A stretch of 64,000 bases of DNA. Source: Desulfobacter hydrogenophilus. GTDB lineage: Bacteria; Desulfobacterota; Desulfobacteria; Desulfobacterales; Desulfobacteraceae. Of this stretch, positions 8,482 to 17,612 are shown piece after piece. The stretch spans positions 62,001 to 126,000 of the forward strand of contig NZ_CP036313.1 of NCBI RefSeq assembly GCF_004319545.1. Direction: 5' to 3'. A program made the position numbers and the translations under genes. The notes under the pieces are model-generated. The model searched no databases and was not told the origin of the DNA. It was given only the letters and a program-made list of their open reading frames with translations. Within the stretch, counting starts at the first letter, position 1. Each line of letters opens with the position of its first letter.

Positions 8482-10176
8482 TTAAAATAGATCAAGGAAT
8501 GCCTGTTCTGCCTCGGTTGTGCCGATAAGAATCAACTCTTCGTTCTTTTTCAATGGAACCAGGGGATCTGGACCAACAATTATATCCCCCGGTGACTTGA
8601 TGGCAATCACAGAACAGCCCGTCCTCTGTCTTATGTGGCTTGCCACCAGATTTTTGCCCACAAGGGATGGAGGCATGGGCCGTCTGAAAATATTCAACCC
8701 TTCGGTAAACATGGAAATCTCGTCACTTTTCAGGACGTTGATAATAGAATTTGCCCCCATAGAGGCATAGGACAAGACCAGATCTGCCCCGGCCATGTGA
8801 AGCTTTGCAACACTCCTTTCGTTGGTTGCCCGGCTGATAATCTGAACCTGGGGGCGTAACTGACGGCAGTAAAAGGCAAGATAAATGTTCATGGCATCAT
8901 TGTGGGTGGTTATGATGATGGTTCTTGCCTCCATCACTCCGGCACGTTCCAGAACCTTGATATCCGCAGCATCCCCCTGGATATATCTCTCCCCTTTATC
9001 CTCGGTAAGAACGGCACGCTTCTCAACGACCCTGTAGCTGATACCATGCTCTTCGAGGGTTTCAACAACGGCCACCCCAACACGGCCACCACCAAGAACA
9101 AGAACCGGAGCATCCTTTGCATGCATCCCCTCTATAATGGCATACATGTCTTCAAATTTTCCAAGTTGTCGTTCGGTCCCTGCGAGCAGCAGCATGGTCG
9201 TTGCGCTGATAACCGTCTCTGGCTGGGGCAAATGAAACATGCCCTTTTCCCAAAGTCCAACAACGGTGACTCCGGTCTTTTCACGCATCCCGATGTCAAT
9301 CAGATTTTTACCGCAAAGCCGGGTCTGGATCGCCGGAATCTCTGCAACGTGCAGCTTATCGGAACTGATCACAAAATTCACCGGCCTTCCCAGCCCGATC
9401 GTTCGATTGCCAAGGGCATGACCAAGCATTCTGGCAAATTGAAAGACGTGGATATTACCGGGGAACTGGAGAATGTCCAGGGAATTTTCATGATTGGCAC
9501 TGGTGACGATGGAAACGTTGGGCGACGTTTCTCTAACGGTAAAGGCAACCGAAGTGTTAATCATGTCGTCACTTGTTGCCACCACCAGGGCCGCCTTTTT
9601 AACACGAAGACGGTGATAGGTTTCAGGGTCATCCGGCTCGCCAACAACGACTCTGTACCCTGCATCGTATAGCTCCGCCGCCTGCTGCAGCTCCGCCACG
9701 ACGAGAACATACTGAAAATCTCTTTTTCTGAGCTTGGCAACGAGTTTTTCCGTTATGGGGTCTAGGCTTGTAATTATGATGTGACCCGAAGTGTTTTCCG
9801 GGAGTTCCCTAGGCGTCCGGCTCTTTGATTGTGCCTCCAGCCAGGGAGAATAAAAAAACTGAATAAAGGTAAACGGCAGCATGATCAAAAGCAGAATTAC
9901 ACCGGAACTGAGCACCACAATCGAAAAGAGCAGCCCCAGATCCGTAGAAAAAGTGATATCACCAAACCCCAGGGTTGACATAACAGTAAGGGTCCAGTAA
10001 AGACCAGTAACCCAGCTGTACTCCCTGCCTTCATAGAGCATGAGCTTATGAAACAAAAGACTGTACAAAAAAACGATGGTGAGAATAAAAGCGATGAACT
10101 TGGCCAGAAGGGTCAGGTTTTTTCTGGTAGTCTTATTCTGGAAAAAAAACAATAACTGGGACGGTAAAAATTTCAT
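8482..10176 (-). CDS. Potassium channel with two RCK (TrkA) units
   Basis: A 564-residue inner-membrane ion channel. Two membrane segments (about 26-46 and 80-108) flank a pore loop with the selectivity filter TLGFGD at residues 68-73, a variant of TVGYGD. Two TrkA-N/TrkA-C units follow. The first (from about 131) lacks a clear glycine-rich motif; the second has VLVLGGGRVGVAVVETL (about 350). TrkA-C domains follow each. The layout resembles MthK/BK-type channels with both RCK domains in one chain. It is monocistronic, with no linked partner gene. Confidence 0.88.
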   Translation of the reverse strand: MKFLPSQLLFFFQNKTTRKNLTLLAKFIAFILTIVFLYSLLFHKLMLYEGREYSWVTGLYWTLTVMSTLGFGDITFSTDLGLLFSIVVLSSGVILLLIMLPFTFIQFFYSPWLEAQSKSRTPRELPENTSGHIIITSLDPITEKLVAKLRKRDFQYVLVVAELQQAAELYDAGYRVVVGEPDDPETYHRLRVKKAALVVATSDDMINTSVAFTVRETSPNVSIVTSANHENSLDILQFPGNIHVFQFARMLGHALGNRTIGLGRPVNFVISSDKLHVAEIPAIQTRLCGKNLIDIGMREKTGVTVVGLWEKGMFHLPQPETVISATTMLLLAGTERQLGKFEDMYAIIEGMHAKDAPVLVLGGGRVGVAVVETLEEHGISYRVVEKRAVLTEDKGERYIQGDAADIKVLERAGVMEARTIIITTHNDAMNIYLAFYCRQLRPQVQIISRATNERSVAKLHMAGADLVLSYASMGANSIINVLKSDEISMFTEGLNIFRRPMPPSLVGKNLVASHIRQRTGCSVIAIKSPGDIIVGPDPLVPLKKNEELILIGTTEAEQAFLDLF

Positions 10177-10377
10177 AGTTTGGCTCTGAATATCTCCATT
10201 AGCGACTCAAAAGAATAAAAAACAAGGATGAAAGTTTATAGGATTCAGCTTAACTTGTCTGTATATCATATTCCTCCCATTTTTAAAGACAAATCCAACC
10301 GTTTAAAAATTTGCGAATGGCTGCTCAGTGCTTATTTTAGCCTTTAACTTCTTAAAATGGAGTGGACAAATATGATA

Positions 10378-12060
10378 CTCGATGATCCAGTTTTTTTGAG
10401 GGAAGAACAGGTAATCAGTATTGAAAAATGCAAAGGCTGGTCAAGTCGATGCTATAATACCAATTTTCCAAACTGATATCTCACTCATCGGTTGGCCAGC
10501 CTTCAATGAGCAGAGTAAAATAAATGTTATTTGAATACAATAGTTCAATTGCAGTATAACACCTCATTTATGAAAATAAGGAATGAGGCGGATGTGTTAA
10601 TAAATAAGCTGTTGCCGTTTGTTGAAAAGTATACTGATTCACTGAATACTGAATTAACACAGTCATCCCCAGGAATGACCTTAAGCAAATCACAAAAATT
10701 CTGGCTGGGTTTCTGCATCACTGGAATCATCTTGACCAGCAGCATCAATTGGGCTGCTTTTTCACGTATCAGTGTGGGATTGTATAAAACTACAGCTCTT
10801 TCCTGGATGTTTCGCCATTCTAAAATTGCTTGGGAGCATCTGTTTCATCTCAGCCTTAAAATTATTTTCAAAGTATATGGCATTACCAAAGGTGTTGTCA
10901 GTATTGATGATTCCGATAAAAAGCGTAGTAAATGCACAACAAAAATTTTTGGAGTCCACAAAATAAAAGACAAATCAACGGGTGGTTTTTGCATGGGGCA
11001 AGGCTTAGTATTTTTGGTGTTGATAACACCAAAACTCAGCTTTCCAATTGGCTACGCCTTTCATATTCCTGATCCAAAAATCAGCGAATGGACCAAGGAG
11101 GATAAAAGATTAAAAAAGGCTGGCGTACCAAAATCAGAACGCCCAAAAAAACCGGTGCGCTCAGAAGAATATCCTACCATTCCAATGATTGCCAAGGCTC
11201 TTTTAAAAATATTTGTAGAGAAACACCCGGAAATAAAAATAGAAGCGATTGTTGCAGATGCCTTATATGGGAATGCTGAGTTCATGGATGAAGCGTCTAA
11301 AATTGCAGGAAACGCCCAAGTTATCAGCCAAATAAGGTACAATCAAAATATTTTACTCAAGAGCGATAAAAAATCAGTTGAAACATATTTTAAAAATATT
11401 CAACCAATTCAAAAGACCATACATGTACGTGGAGGTAAAGAGGTTGTTGTACTCATTAAAAGTGCCAGAATACATGTGTGTGCTCATAAGAAAAAAAGAT
11501 TTGTCATTGCAATAAAATACATTGGAGAAAAGGACTATCGGTATCTTGCCGCTTCGGATCTGACCTGGCGATATCCTGATATCATAGACGCATTTACACT
11601 CAGATGGTTAGTAGAGGTTTTTATTCAAGACCATAAGACGAATGAAGGCTGGGGAAATTTGACCAAACAACCTGATGAAGACGGGTCTTACAGAAGTTTG
11701 ACCCTGAGTCTGTTGGTTGATCATTGTCTCCTGCTTCATCCTGACCAGGTGGCCTCGATAAATAACAAACTGCACGCAAGAACTGTTGGCAGCCTATGTG
11801 ACACCGTCAAAGTTGACTGCATCTTATCCTTTGTCGAACAAATCATTCATAGTGATGACCCAGAATCCCATTTCAAGCAGATCTCGGTATTTTTAAAAGA
11901 GCATTTTGTAAAGGCAAACGATTCTCAAAAGCACATGAATCTAAATTCTTGGGGGAATTATCAATCCGCCCCATCATTAAAATACAAAGCATTCTGTTAA
12001 CATGGGGATAATAACTGCCAGCGAGGTCTCATGTCAATTTTTAAAAACTGGATCATCGAG
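10378..12060 (+). mobile_element. IS4-superfamily insertion sequence, copy 2
   Basis: A 1683-bp element with the same perfect terminal repeats as copy 1 and a 5-base target duplication TGATA (10373-10377 and 12061-12065). It lies 0.2 kb upstream of the K+ channel gene and beside a SelO remnant. Copies 1 and 2 differ at a few bases, such as GTTAACATGG versus GTTAGCATGG after the stop. Confidence 0.95.
10531..12000 (+). CDS. DDE transposase of the IS4 superfamily
   Basis: A 489-residue protein identical in sequence to the copy at 2244-3713, with an uninterrupted frame and all three candidate catalytic motifs (IDDSDKK, VADALYG, RWLVEVF). Of the three copies in the window this one and copy 1 could still be active and could mobilise the broken third copy in trans. 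Confidence 0.92.
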   Translation: MNTIVQLQYNTSFMKIRNEADVLINKLLPFVEKYTDSLNTELTQSSPGMTLSKSQKFWLGFCITGIILTSSINWAAFSRISVGLYKTTALSWMFRHSKIAWEHLFHLSLKIIFKVYGITKGVVSIDDSDKKRSKCTTKIFGVHKIKDKSTGGFCMGQGLVFLVLITPKLSFPIGYAFHIPDPKISEWTKEDKRLKKAGVPKSERPKKPVRSEEYPTIPMIAKALLKIFVEKHPEIKIEAIVADALYGNAEFMDEASKIAGNAQVISQIRYNQNILLKSDKKSVETYFKNIQPIQKTIHVRGGKEVVVLIKSARIHVCAHKKKRFVIAIKYIGEKDYRYLAASDLTWRYPDIIDAFTLRWLVEVFIQDHKTNEGWGNLTKQPDEDGSYRSLTLSLLVDHCLLLHPDQVASINNKLHARTVGSLCDTVKVDCILSFVEQIIHSDDPESHFKQISVFLKEHFVKANDSQKHMNLNSWGNYQSAPSLKYKAFC

Positions 12061-12089
12061 TGATAGACAAATAAAAAATTAAATGGGCA

Positions 12090-12426
12090 GAATGGGCTTA
12101 AATCGCTGACCTTTATCAACCATCTTCCCTGTGATATAGAAACCGAAAAACTATCGCCACCAGGTCAAAAATGCAAACTACTCGATTGTCCAGCCTGCCA
12201 CGGTTAAAAAGCCTGAGCTGGGGGCTGCATCATGGGAGGCGGCCGAACTCTTTGACCTCTCCATGGAAGACCTATATTCGTCTTTATTTCTTGAGGTCTT
12301 TTCCGGGAACCGTTTTATTGCAGGTATGAAGCCCTTTGTAACTTGCTATGGAGGGCATCAATTCGGCAGCTGGGCAGGCCAGCTTGGCGACGGCAGAACT
12401 ATCAATTTAGCCCATCTTTTTGGGTG
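12090..12426 (+). pseudogene. selO: SelO/YdiU N-terminal remnant
   Basis: The sequence encodes LTFINHLPCDIE in one frame. After a frameshift near 12145 it encodes YSIVQPATVKKPEL-like residues, then EVFSGNRFIAGMKPFVTCYGGHQFGSWAGQLGDGRTI before a TGA. FSGN, YGGHQFG and QLGDGR are hallmarks of the SelO (YdiU) pseudokinase that AMPylates proteins. Only the first quarter of a gene of about 480 codons is left; the rest is gone. It starts just after IS copy 2. Confidence 0.7.
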
Positions 12427-12453
12427 AGGGTTAAAATCTACTATAATTGCAAG

Positions 12454-12765
12454 CTACTCCATTTTTGATTTATTCGTTATGGCACTACTTTTATTTATTA
12501 CTCTTTTAACCGTTCTCCCAGGGTAAAACCTGATCTCCAAGGCAGAATAAATTTCCTGTTGCCTTGGCTCTGATCGGGTACTTTTTCTCACATACACGAT
12601 ATCATCATTTTTGCAGCACATTGAAACTGTGGTTCTATTCTGACCTGTCAGTTGCTCTCTTAATCCAGACCAACCAGTGACAATGCCGGCCTTTTTAAGC
12701 CGGTTGAGCACGGGCTCAAAAAATAATGCCGGTTTCGTTAAATTTCGGCCACAATAGCTTAGCAC
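12454..12765 (-). CDS. Unrecognised small ORF, possibly a transposase tail
   Basis: A 103-residue frame with a GTG start lying in the edge of the MITE-like element at 12763-12882, so its true N-terminus was probably displaced. Visible segments include LNRLKKAGIVTGWSGLREQL, RTTVSMCCKNDDIVYVRK, QQEIYSALEI and PGRTVKRVI. The pattern recalls C-terminal tails of some DDE transposases (IS1634-like), but I could not confirm this. No ribosome site was seen. It may be a fragment rather than a functional gene. Confidence 0.3.
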   Translation of the reverse strand: MLSYCGRNLTKPALFFEPVLNRLKKAGIVTGWSGLREQLTGQNRTTVSMCCKNDDIVYVRKSTRSEPRQQEIYSALEIRFYPGRTVKRVINKSSAITNKSKME

Positions 12766-12882
12766 AACAGCGACACTTTCGAAATTTTCAAAATTTCAAG
12801 AGGATTTCATAGTTACAAATCAGCTAAAATGCGGTAATTTACCACCCTTTTTTATGTAAAAAGGAAAAGTGTCGCTGTAGTG
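12763..12882. mobile_element. 120-bp MITE-like element
   Basis: The ends CACAACAGCGACACTTTC (12763-12780) and AAAAGTGTCGCTGTAGTG (12865-12882) are inverted repeats matching at 16 of 18 positions. They are flanked by a 4-base direct repeat TTAG (12759-12762 and 12883-12886). The interior is AT-rich and non-coding, with a small GAAATTTT/AAAATTTC palindrome. It is unrelated to the 219-bp element at 1370-1588. Confidence 0.65.
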
Positions 12883-12886
12883 TTAG

Positions 12887-13093
12887 GGGTATTGAAAATA
12901 GGAATTGGGTTCACAATATATCTATCATTGAACTTCGAGAACCTTTCCAGGAAAGGCGTTTACGACCTCAAGATTATGTCACTGGAGCTTTGAATATTGA
13001 TGAAATGATTTTTTGTAAAAATCATCTTCCATACCGTCCAAGTGTTTCCCTGTTTGAAATTGTCCATAGAAATGTTATCATCAAACCATGTTA
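12887..13093 (+). pseudogene. Open coding-like stretch, unidentified
   Basis: The frame beginning at 12898 is open to the TAA at 13091-13093 and reads well as protein (IIELREPFQERRLRPQDY, TGALNIDEMIFCKNHLPY), but it has no start codon of its own with a ribosome site. It overlaps the start of the small membrane gene at 13088. It may be the tail of a gene cut off by the adjacent 120-bp element. The family was not recognised. Confidence 0.25.
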
Positions 13094-13312
13094 AAATTCC
13101 TGGATAAAATCCCATATTCGCTGCTGATCGTTTTTACCATAATGATGCTGGCGGCTCCGATAGTGCCAATGCCTCATGTGGTTGAGAAAATTCTAATGCT
13201 GAGCAATGGTACTCTCACCAGGCCCATTGATATTTTCGATTTATGCTTTCACTTGTTTCCGCTGATTCTTCTGATCTTAAAATTCATAAAAGACCGCAGA
13301 TGGACACCTTAG
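13088..13312 (+). CDS. Small two-helix membrane protein
   Basis: A 74-residue protein with two predicted membrane helices (about residues 10-28 and 50-66). The loop between them carries PHVVEKILMLSNGTLTRPIDIFD. This small family is often labelled an RND transporter in databases although it is far too short to be one. Function unknown. Its ATG overlaps the end of the preceding open stretch, and it is followed by 70 bases of spacer before the convergent UbiA-type gene. Confidence 0.6.
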   Translation: MLKFLDKIPYSLLIVFTIMMLAAPIVPMPHVVEKILMLSNGTLTRPIDIFDLCFHLFPLILLILKFIKDRRWTP

Positions 13313-13384
13313 CCGGGGGAGTGTAGCTCTGGGGACATACGTTGGCGGTTGTTTGTTGCAGGCCTGCAACAAAGATACTTTTTT

Positions 13385-14335
13385 TTACAGAAACAAATCC
13401 ATGAGCACCACACACAGAAGAAAGAGTGGATAATAACTTGCTTTGTTGAAAAGGGTCATTGCGGCTTGGTTTAGTCCTGTTTTCCGAAGTTTTTGGGCAG
13501 GAAGAATCAATAGGAAAAAAGAGCCTGTCCCGAAAATTAGATATGAAAACCAGTTAAAATTAACCGGCGACATAAAAAATACTATCGTCATTACACATAA
13601 CGCGGCACCCAGAGACCCCATGATCAGAAAACTTGCCGTTTCACGTCCAAACACCAAGGGGAGGGTTTTTGCATTTATCTGCCGGTCTTCTTCTATATCG
13701 GTATAATCGTTGGGGATATTCTGCCCCCCGGCTTCCCATAGGAAAAAGAAAATAAAAATTAAGCATAAAAACAGGGCATCGGGATTTTTGTCCACGGCAA
13801 AAACAGCGGCAACGGGACCTGCGGCTTTTACAAATCCGTTGATGACAATCCTGAGATAACTGATTTTCAACAAAAAGCAATAAATAACTTCCAGCAGCGC
13901 GCCGCCCAGAAAAATCAGGATACAGACAGGGTTTAAATACCAGGCACCCAGCAAAGCCGCAACAGACCAGAAACCTGCCCATACAGCAGCGGATTTCAGG
14001 CTGATCACGCCCTGGGCAAGGGGATGCCGGATCAGGATCGAGTCCAGATCGGTTCCGTTTTTGTCACCCGGCCGAATATTTTTTTTATCATCCCTGTATC
14101 CGGCAATATCATTGAGTGCATAAACTGCTGTATAGCCGGAAAAAACCGTAATAATCCCTGCCAGGACAATCCCCGGACCAGGAAACTGACCAAGATAAAC
14201 CAGGGCGGCAAAAACAGGTGCCATCATATCAAGTACGCCATGATGGGTACGTGAAAGCGCAAAAAAAGATTGAAGCTTTGCTGGAACTATCGTGTCATAA
14301 AAGGACATTACATATTTCAATCGCCACCCCGCCAA
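13385..14335 (-). CDS. UbiA-family prenyltransferase, EboC-like
   Basis: A polytopic membrane prenyltransferase of about 316 residues. Both Asp-rich, Mg-binding motifs of the UbiA family are present: NDIAGYRDD (75-83) and NDYTDIEED (about 205-213). About eight to nine membrane helices are visible. With the cyclase and TIM-barrel genes upstream it resembles EboC of the ebo clusters, in which a UbiA protein accompanies a dehydroquinate-synthase-like enzyme. The TTG at 14335 opens the frame; the ATG at 14308 (MSFYDTIV) is an alternative start, and neither has a clear ribosome site. The substrate is unknown. Confidence 0.8.
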   Translation of the reverse strand: MAGWRLKYVMSFYDTIVPAKLQSFFALSRTHHGVLDMMAPVFAALVYLGQFPGPGIVLAGIITVFSGYTAVYALNDIAGYRDDKKNIRPGDKNGTDLDSILIRHPLAQGVISLKSAAVWAGFWSVAALLGAWYLNPVCILIFLGGALLEVIYCFLLKISYLRIVINGFVKAAGPVAAVFAVDKNPDALFLCLIFIFFFLWEAGGQNIPNDYTDIEEDRQINAKTLPLVFGRETASFLIMGSLGAALCVMTIVFFMSPVNFNWFSYLIFGTGSFFLLILPAQKLRKTGLNQAAMTLFNKASYYPLFLLCVVLMDLFL

Positions 14336-14611
14336 AAGGAGAATTAAGCATCAAACACCGTATTAAAGCCAAGTCATCATCCTGTCTAAAACCGCACGCC
14401 CATGTAGTGATTCTTTAAAATTATTGTTGTAGATAACCAGATCTTTATAGTAGAAAGCCATAAACATACAAAGGCTGCATCAAAACATCGGTGAACCCAT
14501 TGCAATAATCACGCATGGACAAAAAGTATAAACGGATCAGGTTAAAACTTCAAGAAATTAGTGACTAAAACGCTTGAATAAAACCATAGACAGGGAGTTT
14601 CAAGGAACCGG

Positions 14612-15310
14612 ATGACATACAATATATCTTCGAGTGAAATTGAAAAATTCAACGATTTTGCAACCGACTGGTGGGATAAAAACGGAAGAATGAAATCTCT
14701 TCATGATATCAACCCCTTAAGGCTTGAATACATTATGCAGCAAACGGATCTTAAGGGAAAACGGGTGCTGGATGTGGGTTGCGGCGGCGGAATACTCACT
14801 GAAAGGATTGCCCGGCAGGCTGCCGAGACCATCGGCATTGATGCCTCCTCACATATGACGGCCATTGCCCGGACCCACGCAAAACAATCAAATATGGACA
14901 TCCGCTATATTGACACGGACATCGAACATATCACCCGGTTCACGAAAACCGGTTTTGACGTTATCCTCTGCATGGAACTGCTTGAACATGTGCCAAACTA
15001 TGAATCGGTTATTGGTGCATGTAAAAAGGCCCTGAATCCCGAGGGTATCGTCATTTTTGCAACCATCAACCGCAACCTGATGTCTTTTTTTCTGGCTGTG
15101 GTGTGTGCGGAATATGTTCTGAGGCTTCTGCCAAAGGGTACCCATGACTGGGCATCATTGATCAAGCCTTCTGAATTGAACCGGGCCTGTTCTAAGGCTG
15201 GATTAAAACAGGTGGATATCACAGGGTTTTCATACAACCCGATTACCCGGAATTACTATTTATGTAAAAATCCCATGGTCAACTATCTGACAAGCTTCAC
15301 CGCTGTTTGA
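14612..15310 (+). CDS. ubiG: UbiG-like O-methyltransferase
   Basis: A 232-residue class I SAM-dependent methyltransferase. It closely follows UbiG: WWDKNGRMKSLHDINPLRLEYI at the N-terminus, motif I VLDVGCGGGILTE (about 53-65), ELLEHVP, and HDWASLIKPSELNRAC near the end. UbiG methylates hydroxyls on ubiquinone precursors. In this setting, without other Ubi genes in the window, it more likely acts on the product of the neighbouring prenyltransferase/cyclase genes. AGGA lies six bases before the ATG. It is convergent with the cyclase gene, with 32 bases between stops. Confidence 0.8.
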   Translation: MTYNISSSEIEKFNDFATDWWDKNGRMKSLHDINPLRLEYIMQQTDLKGKRVLDVGCGGGILTERIARQAAETIGIDASSHMTAIARTHAKQSNMDIRYIDTDIEHITRFTKTGFDVILCMELLEHVPNYESVIGACKKALNPEGIVIFATINRNLMSFFLAVVCAEYVLRLLPKGTHDWASLIKPSELNRACSKAGLKQVDITGFSYNPITRNYYLCKNPMVNYLTSFTAV

Positions 15311-15318
15311 CCACTTTG

Positions 15319-15346
15319 GTGATCCGGTTGTTTATACCCGGATCAC
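15319..15346. terminator. Hairpin between convergent genes
   Basis: GTGATCCGG (15319-15327) pairs with CCGGATCAC (15338-15346) around a 10-base loop, between the stops of the UbiG-like gene and the convergent cyclase gene. It lacks a run of T, so it is only a possible bidirectional terminator. Confidence 0.4.
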
Positions 15347-16539
15347 AGCAGGCTCTTAAGAAATGCAATCCCCTGCCTGACAACGTCAAAATCCATTTCA
15401 TGGCGTTCACATTTCTCCCCGATGCCATGGGGCATGGTAAATGTCAACCTACCCCCCAAGTGCTGCCGGAATTCTTCAAGCCCGTTTTCTATTTCAAGGC
15501 GACCCGAAGGGTCCGTGGCCTCCAAATATTCGCTCCAGACCGGGAGACCGCAATTGATCAACGATGTGATGAGACGATCGAGTTCAGCCCGGGACATCAG
15601 GGACATCTGCCATGCATAATAGGAATCGAGAGCAATGCCAACCGATACGGCTTGGCCGTGTCCCATGGAAAACCCGGACAGCATTTCAAGCTTATGGGCA
15701 GACCAGTGTCCGTAATCCAGGGGCCGTGACGACCCTGTTTCAAAGGCGTCACCGCTGTGGGCGATATGATCAACGTGAAGCCGGGCGCATCTTTCGATGG
15801 TTTCTTCTATGGCCTTTGAATCCCTTTGTTTCAGCAGTGCGCTGTTCTTCTCAAGAAATAAAAAAAAAGACTTATCGCGTATCAAAGCAATTTTAAAGGC
15901 TTCCGCCACCCCTCCGATAAAATGCGCAAAGGGCAGCGTTTCCAGGAAATCATAGTCATTAATCACCGCTATGGGCAGATAAAATGTGCCGATACAATTT
16001 TTTTTGCCATACTGGTTTATGCCGTTTTTAACACCAATGCCGGCATCATTCTGGGCCAGGGTTGTCGTGGGAATCCGTACCAGCTGTATCCCCCTGTGGA
16101 AAATGGAAGCGCTGAATCCGGCCATATCCAAAAGGGCTCCCCCGCCCATGGCAATGACCACGCCATGCCTGTCTATGCCCGAATCATCCATGGTTTTTGT
16201 TGCCCGGTGCACATGGTCCCAGGAATTTTTTACCTGCTCACCGCCGGGAAAGACCATAGGTTCCCAGGCCAGACAAACAAGATTCTTGTGGTATTCAAAC
16301 CACTGGAATATGTCATTTAAAAGCTGGGGATTCTGATGGGTCAGCCCGTCATCAATCATCACCACTATTTTCCTTGGCCCGGTCTGGTTTTCACCGGCAA
16401 GGGTATTGATGAGAACGGGATTTGCGGTATTAAAAATATCCCGGGTAAAGCAAACCGGGTAATGATACGCCTGATTAAATTTCAGCGGGACAATGGTCTC
16501 TTGGGTGTGGTCTTTTTGTAACGATACTTTATTATTCAT
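15343..16539 (-). CDS. 3-dehydroquinate-synthase-like cyclase, EboD-like
   Basis: A 398-residue sugar-phosphate cyclase homologue. It has the NAD-binding GGGALLDMAGFSASIFHRG (about 154-172), RIPTTTLAQNDAGIGVKNGIN, and metal-site segments EAFKIALIRD, DYGHWSAHKLE and MPHGIGEK. These follow the dehydroquinate synthase fold but diverge at several usual motifs, as in EboD and 2-epi-5-epi-valiolone-type cyclases. It starts two bases after the stop of the TIM-barrel gene, so the two form an operon. The likely role is cyclisation of a sugar phosphate; substrate unknown. Confidence 0.8.
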   Translation of the reverse strand: MNNKVSLQKDHTQETIVPLKFNQAYHYPVCFTRDIFNTANPVLINTLAGENQTGPRKIVVMIDDGLTHQNPQLLNDIFQWFEYHKNLVCLAWEPMVFPGGEQVKNSWDHVHRATKTMDDSGIDRHGVVIAMGGGALLDMAGFSASIFHRGIQLVRIPTTTLAQNDAGIGVKNGINQYGKKNCIGTFYLPIAVINDYDFLETLPFAHFIGGVAEAFKIALIRDKSFFLFLEKNSALLKQRDSKAIEETIERCARLHVDHIAHSGDAFETGSSRPLDYGHWSAHKLEMLSGFSMGHGQAVSVGIALDSYYAWQMSLMSRAELDRLITSLINCGLPVWSEYLEATDPSGRLEIENGLEEFRQHLGGRLTFTMPHGIGEKCERHEMDFDVVRQGIAFLKSLL

Positions 16540-16541
16540 AA

Positions 16542-17384
16542 TTAAACTGGAAAACCATATTTTTCCATTACGGGTTTTAACGTCTCAATACTTTTCACTC
16601 CGGCCTCGCAAGGGGCTTCGGTATAGGTATAAAGCTCAACACAAACATCTTTGGTGTAGTTGAGTTCCCCGAGTCGTTTAAAAAATGCATCATAGTCTAT
16701 GGCACCCAGACCCGGGATGAGATGGTGGTGCTTTCTTGTGGACGCAATATCTTCAATGTGGATATGGCCAATTTTATCAAACAGGGTTTCAAGGGCGACT
16801 TCCGGCGCCTCACCCACACAGTAAAAGTGACCCACATCAAAGTTAACCCCCAGGTTTGGAGATGTAAAATCCTTAATAAACGAACTCATCTGGCTGCTAT
16901 TTTCTATTAAAAGATCGGGTTCCGGCTCAATGAGGATGGAGACGCCCAGGGCCTCTGCTTTGGGAATGACTTGTTCAAGCCCTTGGCGGAACAGTTTCAA
17001 TGATGCGTCCCGGCTCATTTCAACCGGCGGCCCGCCGGGGGGAACCGAGATACACGGGCTTCCCAGGAAATGGGCGATATCCAGACAGTTAAGTGTATGG
17101 TCGATTCTCTCCTGCCGTCTTGATTCATCCGGCTCTATCCAGGAAGGAAGCCAGGTATTGCCCACGGCAAAAAGGGTGAAGCAGTTGAGGTTGGTAATCG
17201 TCAAATTTAGCGATTTGAGTAATTGCTTGAATTCTTCAAGATCCTGTTTGTTTGCATCCGGGGGGTACAGATGGGGTCTGTCGCACATGATCTCAACCCC
17301 CTTAAATCCTGTCTGGGCGATTAATTTAACTGCCTCGGCAAGAGAATATTTAACAAACGCATTGGTGCTGTATGAAAATACCAT
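16542..17384 (-). CDS. Xylose-isomerase-like TIM-barrel protein
   Basis: A sugar phosphate isomerase/epimerase of about 280 residues (COG1082 type). Putative divalent-metal ligands sit in SILIEPEPDLLIE, GVNFDVGHFYCVGE, IGHIHIEDI and VCVELYTYTE at the C-terminal ends of strands. The ATG at 17384 lies 10 bases after GAGGA and is preferred over the TTG at 17393. It is the first gene of an operon with the cyclase. Known EboE proteins are usually longer, so it is called EboE-like only by context. Confidence 0.75.
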   Translation of the reverse strand: MVFSYSTNAFVKYSLAEAVKLIAQTGFKGVEIMCDRPHLYPPDANKQDLEEFKQLLKSLNLTITNLNCFTLFAVGNTWLPSWIEPDESRRQERIDHTLNCLDIAHFLGSPCISVPPGGPPVEMSRDASLKLFRQGLEQVIPKAEALGVSILIEPEPDLLIENSSQMSSFIKDFTSPNLGVNFDVGHFYCVGEAPEVALETLFDKIGHIHIEDIASTRKHHHLIPGLGAIDYDAFFKRLGELNYTKDVCVELYTYTEAPCEAGVKSIETLKPVMEKYGFPV

Positions 17385-17612
17385 TAATTTCAAATCCTCA
17401 TTTTTATCATTGATCGACGACTTTTCCCCATAAATACGTTTAAGGCCATATCATGTCAAGGACAATCAACCATACCAACGGGGTGTTATGGGTGTTTTTC
17501 CAAGACCGGTATAACGACCAAGAAAACAAGGAAGCGTTTGACAGAACTAAATTCAAATTGTATTGTTTTAAAAAAAATCGTCAGTTAATTCGGTCAAGCA
17601 AAGGAAAATGTC

